A DNA stretch of 22,917 nucleotides from positions 1 through 22,917 of the forward strand of contig JBBQXF010000077.1 in the NCBI GenBank assembly GCA_038209965.1. The letters are read 5' to 3'. The notes under the pieces are model-generated. The model was given only the letters and a program-made list of their open reading frames with translations, was not told the DNA's origin and ran no database searches. Positions 8,700 to 16,744 of this stretch are shown here, piece by piece. The position numbers and the translations under genes are program-made. Every line of letters begins with the position of its first letter. The first letter of the stretch is position 1. This DNA comes from JALONO01 sp038209965 (GTDB lineage: Bacteria; Bacteroidota; Bacteroidia; Cytophagales; Thermoflexibacteraceae).

Positions 8700-8733
8700 G
8701 ACCCCGCCGAAAGCTTATCGGCGGGGTCATTTT
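8700..8733 (+). terminator. Intrinsic-type terminator after the ruvX-def-hydrolase operon
   Basis: An 11-bp perfect stem, GACCCCGCCGA (8700-8710) against TCGGCGGGGTC (8718-8728), closes a 7-base loop. ATTTT follows on the plus strand. It lies between two convergent genes, 37 bases after the hydrolase stop. The T tract is short, so efficiency is uncertain. It may also slow transcripts coming from crtZ on the other strand. Confidence 0.75.
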
Positions 8734-8748
8734 GCCCAAGGCAAGAGA

Positions 8749-9198
8749 CTATTTTTCGTAATACTGTTTGGCCACCCAAAGTAGGCCAAAAGATTCGCCC
8801 CCGTTGCGTTCGGCCGATTTGTGGTGGGCATGATGGGCGCGGCGCAGTGCCCGGAGGTACTTGTTTTGCGATTTGCGGAAAAATGAATACCGCTGGTGGA
8901 TGAACACGTCATGGACCCAAAAATACACCACTCCGTACAGGGTAATCCCCAGCCCGGCGGCGAGCCAAGGGTTGCCCCCCGCTGCAATGCCAGCATAGAT
9001 CAGCCAAGCCCCTGGTGCGGCAAAGAAAAAGAAGAACAAATCGTTCCGTTCAAAAAAATGGCCCTCTCCCTTTCGGTGGTGTGATTCGTGCAACTGCCAC
9101 AAGGCCCCGTGCATCACATATTTGTGCAATGCCCACGCGGCAAACTCGGTAAGGCAAAAAGCAAGCAGAAAAGCAGCTAAGTGAATAAGCAGGTTCAT
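8749..9198 (-). CDS. crtZ: Beta-carotene hydroxylase (fatty acid hydroxylase superfamily)
   Basis: This 149-residue membrane enzyme has the four histidine clusters that bind the di-iron centre of CrtZ: H25xxxxH30, H37xxH40H41, H96xxxxH101 and H122xxH125H126. Hydrophobic segments lie near 1-20, 54-73 and 77-95. CrtZ hydroxylates beta-ionone rings, turning beta-carotene into zeaxanthin, a common pigment in yellow Bacteroidota. The start is the ATG at 9198; an upstream TTG at 9204 adds only two residues. No other carotenoid gene is nearby, so it stands alone. The downstream hairpin at 8700-8728 separates it from the hydrolase gene. Family assignment is firm; the exact pigment substrate is inferred. 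Confidence 0.92.
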   Translation of the reverse strand: MNLLIHLAAFLLAFCLTEFAAWALHKYVMHGALWQLHESHHRKGEGHFFERNDLFFFFFAAPGAWLIYAGIAAGGNPWLAAGLGITLYGVVYFWVHDVFIHQRYSFFRKSQNKYLRALRRAHHAHHKSAERNGGESFGLLWVAKQYYEK

Positions 9199-9325
9199 TA
9201 TCAAATCAGTTTGGTTCTTTAACTTTTTCCTTTTCCCAATTGTTTTGAGGTCGTTGATGTAACTTTAAACCTAGTAAAAACATTATTGGCGAGTGCTGGC
9301 CCCACTGGGCCTTAACTTTTTGTAC

Positions 9326-10450
9326 ATGACACACCTATTATCTCAATTTTTCCGCCAAAATGTCCGCGTCGTCGGCTCCTGTCTGGTAGTTTGTGCGCTT
9401 GCCGTTACTGGTTGCATTGACGGTGATGGGATTAAACAAGAAATCGGCCGGCCGGTGGCCAAGGGACGAACTGGCGAAATCATCGTCGTGGTTGATTCTG
9501 CCAAATGGGCCGGGCCAGTGGGCGAGGCAATGCGCATGGCCATTGCCCCACCGGTGCCGGGCCTGCTGGGCGAGGAGCCGTCGTTCACCATGCGCCACGT
9601 AAACCCCTATCAGTTCAACGACCTGCTCCGTCGGCACAAAAATATTATTTTTCTGGCTCCCTTGGAAGGCAACAGTGCCTCTACCCAGCGCATGAAGCAG
9701 TTTTTTACCAAAGAAAGTTTGGAGCGGATCGCCAAGGACGATAGTACTTATATGCTGGTCAAGCAGAACGAGTTTGCAATGGGCCAGACGGTGCTTTTCC
9801 TTTTTGGGAAGACCGACAACATCCTGATCCACAACATTAAACAGCACCAAGCCAAGTTGGGGGCCATTTTTAACGAGGTGGAAATCCGGCGGATGACCCA
9901 AACCTACCTGAAAATGCGGGCCGAAAATGGCAGTTTGGATGGTAATATCCTGAAAACCCACCAAGTATCCATTTCGCTGCCCGTTGGCTATAAGTTTGTG
10001 ATGGAAAAGGTGTTTGGCAATGGCGAGGCCGGCTTTGTGTGGGTGCGCGCCCCCGACTACGAGATTGACCGCAATGTCTTTTTGGCCTACAAGCCTTATC
10101 TGAGCGAGAAGCAATTTGACCAAGACAGTATTTTGGCTTGGCGCAACCAACTTTGCCAATCTTATATTTTTGGCGACCCGGGCAAAAAACAATCTTATTT
10201 GATAACCGAACAATTGGTGCCGCCCACCTTCCAAGTAAGCAAGGTGGGCACCCGCTATGCCGTGGAAATGCGTGGGTTGTGGCGCACCAACGAGCAGGTG
10301 GTGATGGGGGGCACCTTCTTGAGCTATGTCTTCGCTGACCCCGACAAAGGAAGGATCTATTATGCCGAGGGATTCCTTTATGCCCCGGCCAAAAACTACA
10401 AGCGAGAGTTGATGCGCGAGTTTGAAGTTGTTCTGAAAAACATCAAATAA
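9326..10450 (+). CDS. DUF4837 family lipoprotein
   Basis: The 374-residue product starts at ATG 9326 with a lipoprotein signal peptide. The lipobox is AVTGC and C30 would be lipidated; an upstream GTG at 9293 would place an unlikely leader ahead of it. The mature part begins IDGDGIKQE, then GEIIVVVDSAKW and a long mixed alpha/beta region with PLEGNSASTQRMKQFF, ending in FEVVLKNIK. I recognise this as the DUF4837 family, found in Bacteroidota, whose function is not known. Probable location is the inner face of the outer membrane or the periplasm. It is divergent from crtZ with a 127-base AT-rich spacer in which I see no complete Bacteroidota promoter. Confidence 0.82.
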   Translation: MTHLLSQFFRQNVRVVGSCLVVCALAVTGCIDGDGIKQEIGRPVAKGRTGEIIVVVDSAKWAGPVGEAMRMAIAPPVPGLLGEEPSFTMRHVNPYQFNDLLRRHKNIIFLAPLEGNSASTQRMKQFFTKESLERIAKDDSTYMLVKQNEFAMGQTVLFLFGKTDNILIHNIKQHQAKLGAIFNEVEIRRMTQTYLKMRAENGSLDGNILKTHQVSISLPVGYKFVMEKVFGNGEAGFVWVRAPDYEIDRNVFLAYKPYLSEKQFDQDSILAWRNQLCQSYIFGDPGKKQSYLITEQLVPPTFQVSKVGTRYAVEMRGLWRTNEQVVMGGTFLSYVFADPDKGRIYYAEGFLYAPAKNYKRELMREFEVVLKNIK

Positions 10451-10583
10451 GGATGCCCGCCAGGATCCAGCCAACTCCAATGACCACCACCCAGACCACC
10501 CCACCCATTTTTGGGCTTGGGGTGGACAGTGGAGTGCCCAAGTTTAGCCGATCTATCGTGACCGGGGCCATTGCAAAACCCAT
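10443..10583 (-). CDS. Possible 46-residue single-helix membrane protein (antisense, tentative)
   Basis: On the reverse strand an ATG at 10583 opens 46 codons ending in TGA. The product begins MGFAMAPVTIDRLNLG, passes through a TPLSTPSPK stretch, and ends with a hydrophobic helix rich in Val, Gly and Ile (MGGVVWVVVIGVGWILAGIL). It occupies the spacer between the DUF4837 gene (8-base tail-to-tail overlap) and the next plus-strand gene, whose likely ATG shares the palindrome CCATGG. A second ATG at 10571 would avoid that overlap. The sequence looks more like a protein than the plus-strand reading of the same bases, which is rich in Pro and Thr. No promoter or ribosome site is evident. It could be chance. 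Confidence 0.4.
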   Translation of the reverse strand: MGFAMAPVTIDRLNLGTPLSTPSPKMGGVVWVVVIGVGWILAGILI

Positions 10584-11025
10584 GGTCCATGATTACACTT
10601 TCTATTTTAACTGGCTCCAACAAACTGAGGATGTCCTGGCCGAGTGCCAATTGAGCGGGAAGGAGGCCATGCAGTTGACCAATAAACACCTGCACATAGA
10701 TCTTGGCCACCGTCAAAAAGCATTGCCCCTCAACCAATTGCAAAACTTGGAACTGGTTTTTAAGCGGCTCATGTTCCCGCTGCTGGTGGGGGGCATTGTG
10801 GCCCCCATTTCACTGGTGGCCCTGCTCAATGGCCTGCTGGCCCCCTTGATCGGGATCGGGCTGTCATCGGTGGGCCTGTCGTTGCTTTATTACGGCTGGG
10901 TGGGCACTTATCAGATCCGGGTCAACTTAAAATCGGCTACTTTTCTCGCTTATTTTGCCGATAGCAAAACGGCCCAGATTGAGCGATTTATAGAAAAAAT
11001 CAACCGCCGTTTGCAGCCGACCTAG
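10582..11025 (+). CDS. Small membrane protein with PH-like flanks around a two-helix hairpin
   Basis: From the ATG at 10582 the product is 147 residues, opening MVHDYTFYFNWLQQTEDV. A beta-rich stretch (HLHIDLGHRQKALPLNQ) is followed by two adjacent membrane helices (about residues 64-84 and 88-106) with a short loop. After that come the strand TYQIRVNL and a C-terminal amphipathic helix FIEKINRRL. This arrangement resembles bacterial PH-like membrane proteins, but I cannot name a family. The open frame begins earlier, at ATG 10453, two bases after the DUF4837 stop. That would add 43 Pro/Thr-rich residues that look unlike coding sequence, so I prefer 10582. The gene ends 23 bases from a convergent neighbour. 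Confidence 0.6.
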   Translation: MVHDYTFYFNWLQQTEDVLAECQLSGKEAMQLTNKHLHIDLGHRQKALPLNQLQNLELVFKRLMFPLLVGGIVAPISLVALLNGLLAPLIGIGLSSVGLSLLYYGWVGTYQIRVNLKSATFLAYFADSKTAQIERFIEKINRRLQPT

Positions 11026-11048
11026 CCGGTTCGCCAGTCGGGCACTGG

Positions 11049-12158
11049 TTACATCAGCAGATCGTTGAGCCGGTCTTCCAAGGCTTGGCCACGCAGGTTT
11101 TTGTCAACGATTACGCCATCCTTATCGACCAAAATGGTGAGGGGAATGCCTTCTACCCGGTATAACTGCACTACGGGGGAGTTCCAGTGCTTGAGATCCG
11201 AGACGTGGGTCCAAGCCATGCCATCTTTCTGGATCGCTTCCAACCACTTCTCCCGTTTTTCGTCCAACGACACGCTGTAAATCTCAAACTCCTTGTCTTT
11301 GAATTTATTGTAGATCCGCACCACGTTGGGGTTTTCCTTGCGGCAGGGCCCGCACCAAGAAGCCCAAAAATCAATCAGGACATATTTGCCCCGCAGTGAG
11401 GACAATGTTATGTTTTTGCCATCTGGGGTGGTCATGGAGATTTCGGGGGCCGGTTGGCCAATGGCCATCCGGGCCAATTGCGCCAACTGATTGCCAAAAT
11501 AAACCACATATTCTGATTCGGGATACAAGCCGTTCAGCTTCTTGTGCACTTCTTGCAAATAGGCCATTTCTTGGTCACTGTCCAACATGCCAGCCGCGAT
11601 GATGGATACTATCGAGGGGTCATTGGTGTTCACCAACTGTTTTACCCGGGCGGTGGCTGTCATGGCAAAGGCGGCCTGAACTCTCTCGAGCTCCATTTCG
11701 TTTGATTGGCCAGTCAACATCAACATCTTAATGCTGTCCGATTCTTTTTTGATGGCCTTGGCCAATTGTTGGTAGGCGACAAAAAAATCATTGTCTTTTG
11801 AACCAGTCACTTTAAATAGGCCGTAGGGGTTGCTGCCATCGGCTTCCACTTTTATGTCTCCCGTGCCGAGCACAAATTCGCCTTGCTGGGTATTGTAAAA
11901 ATTCAAGACATAAAAAGCGGGTGAGGCGATGGGTACTTTGAAGGAAAAATTACCCGCTTCGTCCGCTTTGATCGAGTCAACCCGATCGAGCTTCTCCATC
12001 CCCATCTTATCGAGATAGATATAGCCAGTTTGAGGCTTGGTGACTTTCCCTTGGATATTGGCTTGGGATCTAGTGGTGGATTCGTGTTGAGTGGCACAGG
12101 CCGCCACAATACCCACCGTCACCATTAGGGCTAGGGCTGATTTAATCTCTACAATCAT
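11049..12158 (-). CDS. TlpA-like thioredoxin-fold lipoprotein with DUF4369-type N terminus
   Basis: The 369-residue product begins with a lipoprotein signal, MIVEIKSALALMVTVGIVAAC, with C21 as the lipidated residue. Residues about 35-110 form a beta-rich domain of DUF4369 type (IQGKVTKPQTGYIYLDK), followed by a helical middle part. The C-terminal third is a TlpA/ResA-type thioredoxin domain: GQPAPEISMTTPDGK, then FWASWCGPC with active-site cysteines C269 and C272, and the cis-proline P339 in VEGIPLT. Such proteins reduce or isomerise disulfides in the periplasm, for example in cytochrome c maturation. The start is chosen from the AAGGAG at 12167-12172, eight bases before the ATG; two upstream ATGs (12197, 12221) would spoil the signal peptide. 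Partner proteins are not evident nearby. Confidence 0.9.
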   Translation of the reverse strand: MIVEIKSALALMVTVGIVAACATQHESTTRSQANIQGKVTKPQTGYIYLDKMGMEKLDRVDSIKADEAGNFSFKVPIASPAFYVLNFYNTQQGEFVLGTGDIKVEADGSNPYGLFKVTGSKDNDFFVAYQQLAKAIKKESDSIKMLMLTGQSNEMELERVQAAFAMTATARVKQLVNTNDPSIVSIIAAGMLDSDQEMAYLQEVHKKLNGLYPESEYVVYFGNQLAQLARMAIGQPAPEISMTTPDGKNITLSSLRGKYVLIDFWASWCGPCRKENPNVVRIYNKFKDKEFEIYSVSLDEKREKWLEAIQKDGMAWTHVSDLKHWNSPVVQLYRVEGIPLTILVDKDGVIVDKNLRGQALEDRLNDLLM

Positions 12159-12166
12159 GGTTGATA

Positions 12167-12172
12167 CTCCTT
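12167..12172 (-). promoter_or_regulatory. Shine-Dalgarno site for the thioredoxin lipoprotein
   Basis: The reverse strand carries AAGGAG eight bases before the ATG at 12158. Strong sites of this kind are rare in Bacteroidota and I noticed no other this clear among the starts I examined in the window. It decides the start codon in favour of 12158 over the upstream ATGs. Confidence 0.6.
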
Positions 12173-12297
12173 GCTTTCTTGAGGCTAAAACCTTCATAAC
12201 AGGCAGCAAAGTTCGAGTCAAGCGTGCTCAAAGGCAACCAATTAGCAAACTTTAACTTTTGGATTGCCCGCACCGTCCCTTGCCGAAGCCAGTGAAC

Positions 12298-13110
12298 TTA
12301 GTTGTTAAATACGGCCGGGCGTTTCTGTTGGGCGGCCTGCAAGGCCTCCGTCAGGTCGGCCGATACCAGCATGGCCGCGTTCCAAGTGGCAATGTAATTG
12401 AGGCCATCGGCGATGGTGTGGTCCCGGGTGTAGCGCAGCATTTCTTTGGTGCCCCGAATGGCCAATGGCGACTTGGCCGCAATGCCCTGGGCGACCGCCA
12501 GTACCCCCGCGTGCAGGCTGGGGCCGTCGGGGAACGCGCGGTTGGCCAAGCCAATGGCCACAGCTTCGCGCCCGTTCATTTGTCGGCCGGTGAAGGCCAG
12601 TTCGGCCACGATGCCCGGCGCAATGATCTTGGGCAGGCGCTGGAGGGTGCCCAGATCGGCCACCATGCCCACCTCGATCTCCTTGATACAAAACACGGCA
12701 TCCTCGGTGCAGTAGCGCAGATCGCAGGCACTCACTATGTCCACCCCGCCACCGATGCAGCCGCCGTGAATGGCCGCGATCACGGGCTGGCGGCACAGTT
12801 CAATGGCATTGACCGGGGCTTGCAGCTCCAACACTTTGCGGCGGAGCAGTTCCCGCGAGCGGGCCCCGTCGACGTGGGCGGTCTGGTGTTGCAAGCTGGC
12901 CAACAAGCTCAGGTCTATGCCCGAGCAGAAATGCTTGCCCGCCCCGGACAGCACCACCACCCGCACCTCGGGGTCGGCATCAACGGCGGAGAAAATGGCC
13001 AATAGTTCGTCCCAGGCCGCTTCGTCCAGCGCATTGGCCTTGTCGGGGCGGTTGATCTGGACCTGGGCGATGTGATCGGCGATGTGGAGGGTAAAGCGCG
13101 TGTAGGACAT
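12298..13110 (-). CDS. Enoyl-CoA hydratase/isomerase family, probably delta(3,5)-delta(2,4)-dienoyl-CoA isomerase
   Basis: This is a 270-residue crotonase-fold enzyme. The oxyanion-hole segments are HFCSGIDLSLL (60-70) and AAIHGGCIGGG (112-122). Three acidic residues, D124, E144 and D152, have the same spacing (20 and 8) as the catalytic D176, E196 and D204 of rat dienoyl-CoA isomerase. The segment EVGMVADLGTLQRLPK is also close to that enzyme. Such isomerases let beta-oxidation deal with odd-numbered double bonds. The assignment to isomerase rather than hydratase therefore rests on sequence, not on neighbours, as no other beta-oxidation gene is present. It is about 136 bases upstream of the thioredoxin gene on the same strand. 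Confidence 0.88.
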   Translation of the reverse strand: MSYTRFTLHIADHIAQVQINRPDKANALDEAAWDELLAIFSAVDADPEVRVVVLSGAGKHFCSGIDLSLLASLQHQTAHVDGARSRELLRRKVLELQAPVNAIELCRQPVIAAIHGGCIGGGVDIVSACDLRYCTEDAVFCIKEIEVGMVADLGTLQRLPKIIAPGIVAELAFTGRQMNGREAVAIGLANRAFPDGPSLHAGVLAVAQGIAAKSPLAIRGTKEMLRYTRDHTIADGLNYIATWNAAMLVSADLTEALQAAQQKRPAVFNN

Positions 13111-13188
13111 ACAGATGAAGGATCAAAAAGTAAAAGTAATGGTTTTGCGCCAAATTCAATTGGGTAGGCGGACAGACCAGCCAACAAA

Positions 13189-13701
13189 TCAGGGCAGATG
13201 GGTGAGCGATCGGCTGGCCCAATGGAGGAATAAGTTCAACTTTTGGAGCGCTTCGGGCCAAAGCTGGTCGCGTACCAACTTTTTGAAAAAGCCAAAATGG
13301 GCGATTTTCTTCTGCCGATAATCCGCCGGTTCTATTTTGTGGAGGTGAGCAATGAACTGGTTTTCAACCTGATTCCAAAAAGTGGAGACTGATCGGCGGT
13401 CGGAAACCGGGTCGTCGCTGGTCCAATACAGGTGAATCGGGAAGTTATAGTTTTTAAAATTGCCCACTGGCCCGGTTTTGCCATAAAACCGGGCGTCAAA
13501 AAATAATCGGGCTGGCCACACCAAGCTTTCCATTCGCGCACCACATTTATGGGCAAATCTTCCATGATCCCGAATTTCTTGGCCACTACGTACCCAGTGA
13601 GCTTAATGCTGATCGGAGTAAACAAATGGAAGAAATAAGTGGACAGCACGGTAGCCAATGGGGATGTAGGCCAGATAGCCCGTGGGGACGGCAAACCCCA
13701 G
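13189..13701 (-). pseudogene. Decayed alpha/beta hydrolase (COG4757-like), C-terminal half with two frameshifts
   Basis: Three reading-frame pieces on the reverse strand join into one recognisable protein. The first is VPTGYLAYIPIGYRAV (near 13689-13642). The second, in another frame, is STYFFHLFTPISIKLTGY...GIMEDLPINVVREWKAWCGQPDYF. The third, back in the first frame, is FDARFYGKTGPVGNFKNYNF...HLYWTSDDPV...KKIAHFGFF. The final part carries the DD and the IAHFGFF motif, the acid and histidine of the family triad. The nucleophile-serine half is missing: the frame hits a TAA at 13744-13746 and no further match is seen. The second shift lies at the A6 run 13498-13503, where one more base would restore the frame. 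Two shifts plus truncation make this a genuine relic rather than a single sequencing error, in my judgement. Confidence 0.8.
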
Positions 13702-13733
13702 CCTCCGCTTTGCGCGCGAACTTCCGATCGGTT

Positions 13734-13760
13734 TTAAGCTTATTTAAGCTTTTGTTAAGC
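13734..13760. repeat. Three TTAAGC repeats at about one helical turn
   Basis: TTAAGC occurs at 13734-13739, 13744-13749 and 13755-13760, so starts are 10 and 11 bases apart. They lie in an AT-rich patch between the truncated end of the hydrolase relic and the M16 protease start. Even spacing by one turn can mark a protein-binding or bent-DNA site; chance in AT-rich DNA is also possible. Confidence 0.4.
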
Positions 13761-13891
13761 CATTTTTCCCGGAGAAACACCGTTTTTTGCTCCTGCTACC
13801 AGCCAAGCAAATAAATGCTTGCCCAATATAACATCCGCCTGTGATTATGCGTTTTCTTTCATCCATACATTTACCAATCAATCGTTCTCTC

Positions 13892-16726
13892 ATGAAAAAA
13901 ATCAGTCGTTACCTCCTAGTGGCCGTGTGTCTGTTGCACTTGGCCAACTTAGGGCTTGCCCAAGGCAAACCGGAAGCCCGGGCCGATAAGAAACCGAATG
14001 CGCCCCTGCCGCTGGATCCGGCCGTGCGCATTGGCAAGCTCCCCAATGGGCTTACGTATTATATCCGCAAGAATGTGAAGCCCGAAAAACGGGTGGAATT
14101 GCGCTTGGCGGTCAATGCCGGCTCCACCCTCGAGGTGCCAGGCCAAGAAGGATTGGCCCATTTTACTGAGCACATGGCCTTCAACGGCACCAAAAATTTC
14201 CCCAAGAACGAACTGGTCAGTTATTTGCAAACGGCAGGGGTCCGCTTCGGGGGCGACCTCAACGCTTTCACCAGTTTTGACGAAACAGTGTACATCCTGC
14301 CCATTCCATCCGACAAGCAGGAACTGGTGGACAAGGGCCTGCTCGTGCTCCAAGATTGGGCATTTGGCATGACGATGGACAATACCGAGATCGACAAGGA
14401 GCGCGGGGTGATCATCGAGGAATGGCGGACCGGGCAGGGGTCCAGCCAGCGGATGCGTGACAAATACTTCCCGCTGCTGTTCAAGGGCTCGCGTTACGCC
14501 GAGCGGCTCCCCATCGGCAAGAAAGACGTGATCGAGGGTTTCAAATACGATTTGATCAAACAGTTCTACAAAGATTGGTACCGCCCCGATTTGATGGCCG
14601 TGGTGGCAGTGGGCGATATTGATGTCGACCAGATGGAGAAAAAGATCAAAGAAATGTTTGGCAAGGCCAAAGGGCCGGCCAAGCCCCGCAAGCGCGAAGA
14701 GTTTAACGTGCCCGACCACAAAGAGACCTTGGTTTCTATTGTTCAAGATCGGGAAGCGACCAACGTGCAGGTGCAGGTAATCTACAAACAGCCCTCGGCC
14801 GACCTCAAGACCGAAGCGGATATGCGTGGCTATTTGGTGCGGCAACTGTACAACGGCATGCTCAATGCCCGCTTGGATGAACTGCGCCAAAAGTCTGATC
14901 CCCCCTTTATTTACGGAGTGTCGGCCTATGGTGGCTTTGTGCGCACCAAAGACGCCTACTTTGCCAATGCCGTTGTCAATGAAACTGGGGCCGAACGTGG
15001 CCTGCGCACCATGCTCGAGGAAACGGAGCGTGTCAAACGCTTTGGCTTTACCCCTGGTGAACTCGAACGGCAAAAGAAAACCCAGCTCAAAAGTATTGAA
15101 CAGGCCTACAATGAACGCGACAAAACCGAATCAGAAAGTTATGTCGAAGAGTATGTCGATCATTACCTGGAAGGAAATGCCGCCCCGGGCATCGAGTTTG
15201 AATACCAATTTTACAATAAATACCTGAACGATGTGCAATTGGCCGAAGTGAACTCGCTGGCCAAACAATGGGTGAAGGACGAAAACCGCGTGGTGATCAT
15301 CACTGCCCCCGAAAAGTCCAGCGTGCAACTGCCCTCGGAAGCCCGCGTGCGCGAGGTTTTGGCCGAAACTGCCAAAGCCAACTTAACGCCTTATGAAGAC
15401 AAAGCGGTGGCCAGTTCGCTGATCACGGCCCTGCCCACGGCGGGTAAAGTGAGCGCGGAGAAAAAACTGGCAGCGGTGGATGTGACCGAGTTTACCTTGT
15501 CAAACGGGGCTAGGGTGGTGCTGAAGCCCACCAAGTTCAAAAACGACGAAATTTTGTTCCAAGCGTATAGTTTCGGTGGCACTTCGCTCTATTCTGATGC
15601 TGATTACTTGACGGCCAGCAACTTGGGCCAAATCGTCACGGCCAGTGGGATTGGCCAGTTTTCGGCCACCGACCTGACCAAAACGCTAGCTGGCAAAACA
15701 GTGCGCGTGGGCATGGGCCTGAGTGAAACTAGCGAGAGCATGAACGGCAACGCGTCGGTGAACGATTTGGAGGCGATGTTCCAACTGATTCACCTGTATT
15801 TTACCCAACCGCGCAAAGATGCCGAAGCTTTTAGTTCATTTATTGCCAAGAGCAAGGCCCAGATGCAAAACATGTCGGCCAATCCGCAGTACTTCTTTAT
15901 TGATCAAACCCAAAAGATACTGTACAACAACAACTTGCGCCGCAAAGTGCTGCCCGAACCAGCCGACTTCGATAAGATTAACTTGGATCGGGCGTTTGAG
16001 ATCTACAAGGAGCGCTTTGGCGATGCGAGTGATTTCACCTTCATGTTTGTTGGTAGTTTTGAGCCCGAAAAAATCAAACCGCTGATCGAGCTGTATCTGG
16101 CCAGTTTGCCGGGAGCGGGCCGTCAAGAAACTTTCAAGGACTTGGGAATCCGGCCAATCAAGGGCATGAACGACCGCGAAATCGTGAAGGGGACTGACGG
16201 CAAAAGCTTGGTCAGCCTGCTGTTTTCGGGGGAGGCTCCCTACAGCCGCAAGGAGAATTTCTTGCTGGCCTCCACCATCCAATTGCTCAACATCAAGCTG
16301 ATCGAGAGTGTGCGCGAAGGCGAGAGTGGGGTATACGGCATCAGCGCGAGCGGCGGCCTGAGCAAAAACCCTTACAATGGATATCAAGTGGGCATCCAGT
16401 TTCCCTGCTCGGCCGCCAATGCCGACCGCCTGAGCCAAGTGGCCTTGGCCGAAGTGGAGAAGTTGCAAAAAGAAGGCCCCAAGCCCGAGGATGTGCAGAA
16501 AGTCAAAGAAGCCCAAAAGCGGGAGCGGGAAGTACAAATGAAGGAAAACCGTTTCTGGGTCAGCACTTTGGCTTCGTACTATCAAACCAACGACGATCCA
16601 TCGGCCATAGCCGAGGCCAACAAAGCCACCGAAGCTTTGGATGCCAAATCGATCCAAGAAACCGCCCAGAAGTATTTTGATCTCAAGGCATACACCCGTT
16701 TTGTGCTCAAACCAGAGCAGAAGTAA
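13892..16726 (+). CDS. Secreted M16 family zinc metalloprotease (pitrilysin/PqqL-like)
   Basis: The 944-residue product starts at ATG 13892 with a signal peptide (KKISRYLLVAVCLLHLANLGLAQ). An upstream GTG at 13841 would only add a leader. The N-terminal M16 domain has the inverted zinc motif H90FTEH94 in GLAHFTEHMAFNGT, and a Glu-rich stretch ERGVIIEEW (170-178) that supplies the third ligand. A second, inactive M16-like half covers about 500-940, with ANAGY-type helices replaced by family-typical variants. Two M16 halves on one chain form the clam-shell chamber that degrades peptides. Location is periplasmic or outer-membrane associated. The gene is followed by two hairpins and is convergent with the GMC oxidoreductase gene. 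Its peptide substrate is unknown. Confidence 0.94.
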   Translation: MKKISRYLLVAVCLLHLANLGLAQGKPEARADKKPNAPLPLDPAVRIGKLPNGLTYYIRKNVKPEKRVELRLAVNAGSTLEVPGQEGLAHFTEHMAFNGTKNFPKNELVSYLQTAGVRFGGDLNAFTSFDETVYILPIPSDKQELVDKGLLVLQDWAFGMTMDNTEIDKERGVIIEEWRTGQGSSQRMRDKYFPLLFKGSRYAERLPIGKKDVIEGFKYDLIKQFYKDWYRPDLMAVVAVGDIDVDQMEKKIKEMFGKAKGPAKPRKREEFNVPDHKETLVSIVQDREATNVQVQVIYKQPSADLKTEADMRGYLVRQLYNGMLNARLDELRQKSDPPFIYGVSAYGGFVRTKDAYFANAVVNETGAERGLRTMLEETERVKRFGFTPGELERQKKTQLKSIEQAYNERDKTESESYVEEYVDHYLEGNAAPGIEFEYQFYNKYLNDVQLAEVNSLAKQWVKDENRVVIITAPEKSSVQLPSEARVREVLAETAKANLTPYEDKAVASSLITALPTAGKVSAEKKLAAVDVTEFTLSNGARVVLKPTKFKNDEILFQAYSFGGTSLYSDADYLTASNLGQIVTASGIGQFSATDLTKTLAGKTVRVGMGLSETSESMNGNASVNDLEAMFQLIHLYFTQPRKDAEAFSSFIAKSKAQMQNMSANPQYFFIDQTQKILYNNNLRRKVLPEPADFDKINLDRAFEIYKERFGDASDFTFMFVGSFEPEKIKPLIELYLASLPGAGRQETFKDLGIRPIKGMNDREIVKGTDGKSLVSLLFSGEAPYSRKENFLLASTIQLLNIKLIESVREGESGVYGISASGGLSKNPYNGYQVGIQFPCSAANADRLSQVALAEVEKLQKEGPKPEDVQKVKEAQKREREVQMKENRFWVSTLASYYQTNDDPSAIAEANKATEALDAKSIQETAQKYFDLKAYTRFVLKPEQK

Positions 16727-16744
16727 AGCCGGGGATTGCCGGGA

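Noticed and set aside
9199..9325. Possible promoters for crtZ and the DUF4837 gene
   Set aside because: TTTG and TA-rich motifs exist, but none has both elements of the Bacteroidota consensus at 19-21 bases spacing.
9338..10504. 388-residue open frame antisense to the DUF4837 gene
   Set aside because: The composition is rich in His, Gly and Leu without recognisable motifs, while the plus strand has a lipoprotein signal and family features. It is a shadow caused by codon bias.
11034..11048. Small hairpin CCAGT/ACTGG between the PH-like protein and the thioredoxin gene
   Set aside because: Only five base pairs and no T run, so it is not supportable as a terminator.
12259..13005. 248-residue open frame antisense to the crotonase gene
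   Set aside because: The minus strand has clear crotonase motifs. The plus frame is Gly/His/Gln-rich with no domain and is explained by codon bias.
13586..13780. 64-residue ORF spanning the upstream end of the hydrolase relic
   Set aside because: It is the third frame across the decayed region; its residues do not match the hydrolase or any family I know.
13949..15073. 374-residue open frame antisense to the M16 protease (and a second one at 15836-16897)
   Set aside because: The plus strand encodes the zinc motif and two full M16 halves. The antisense frames have no signals and arise from low use of some codons.
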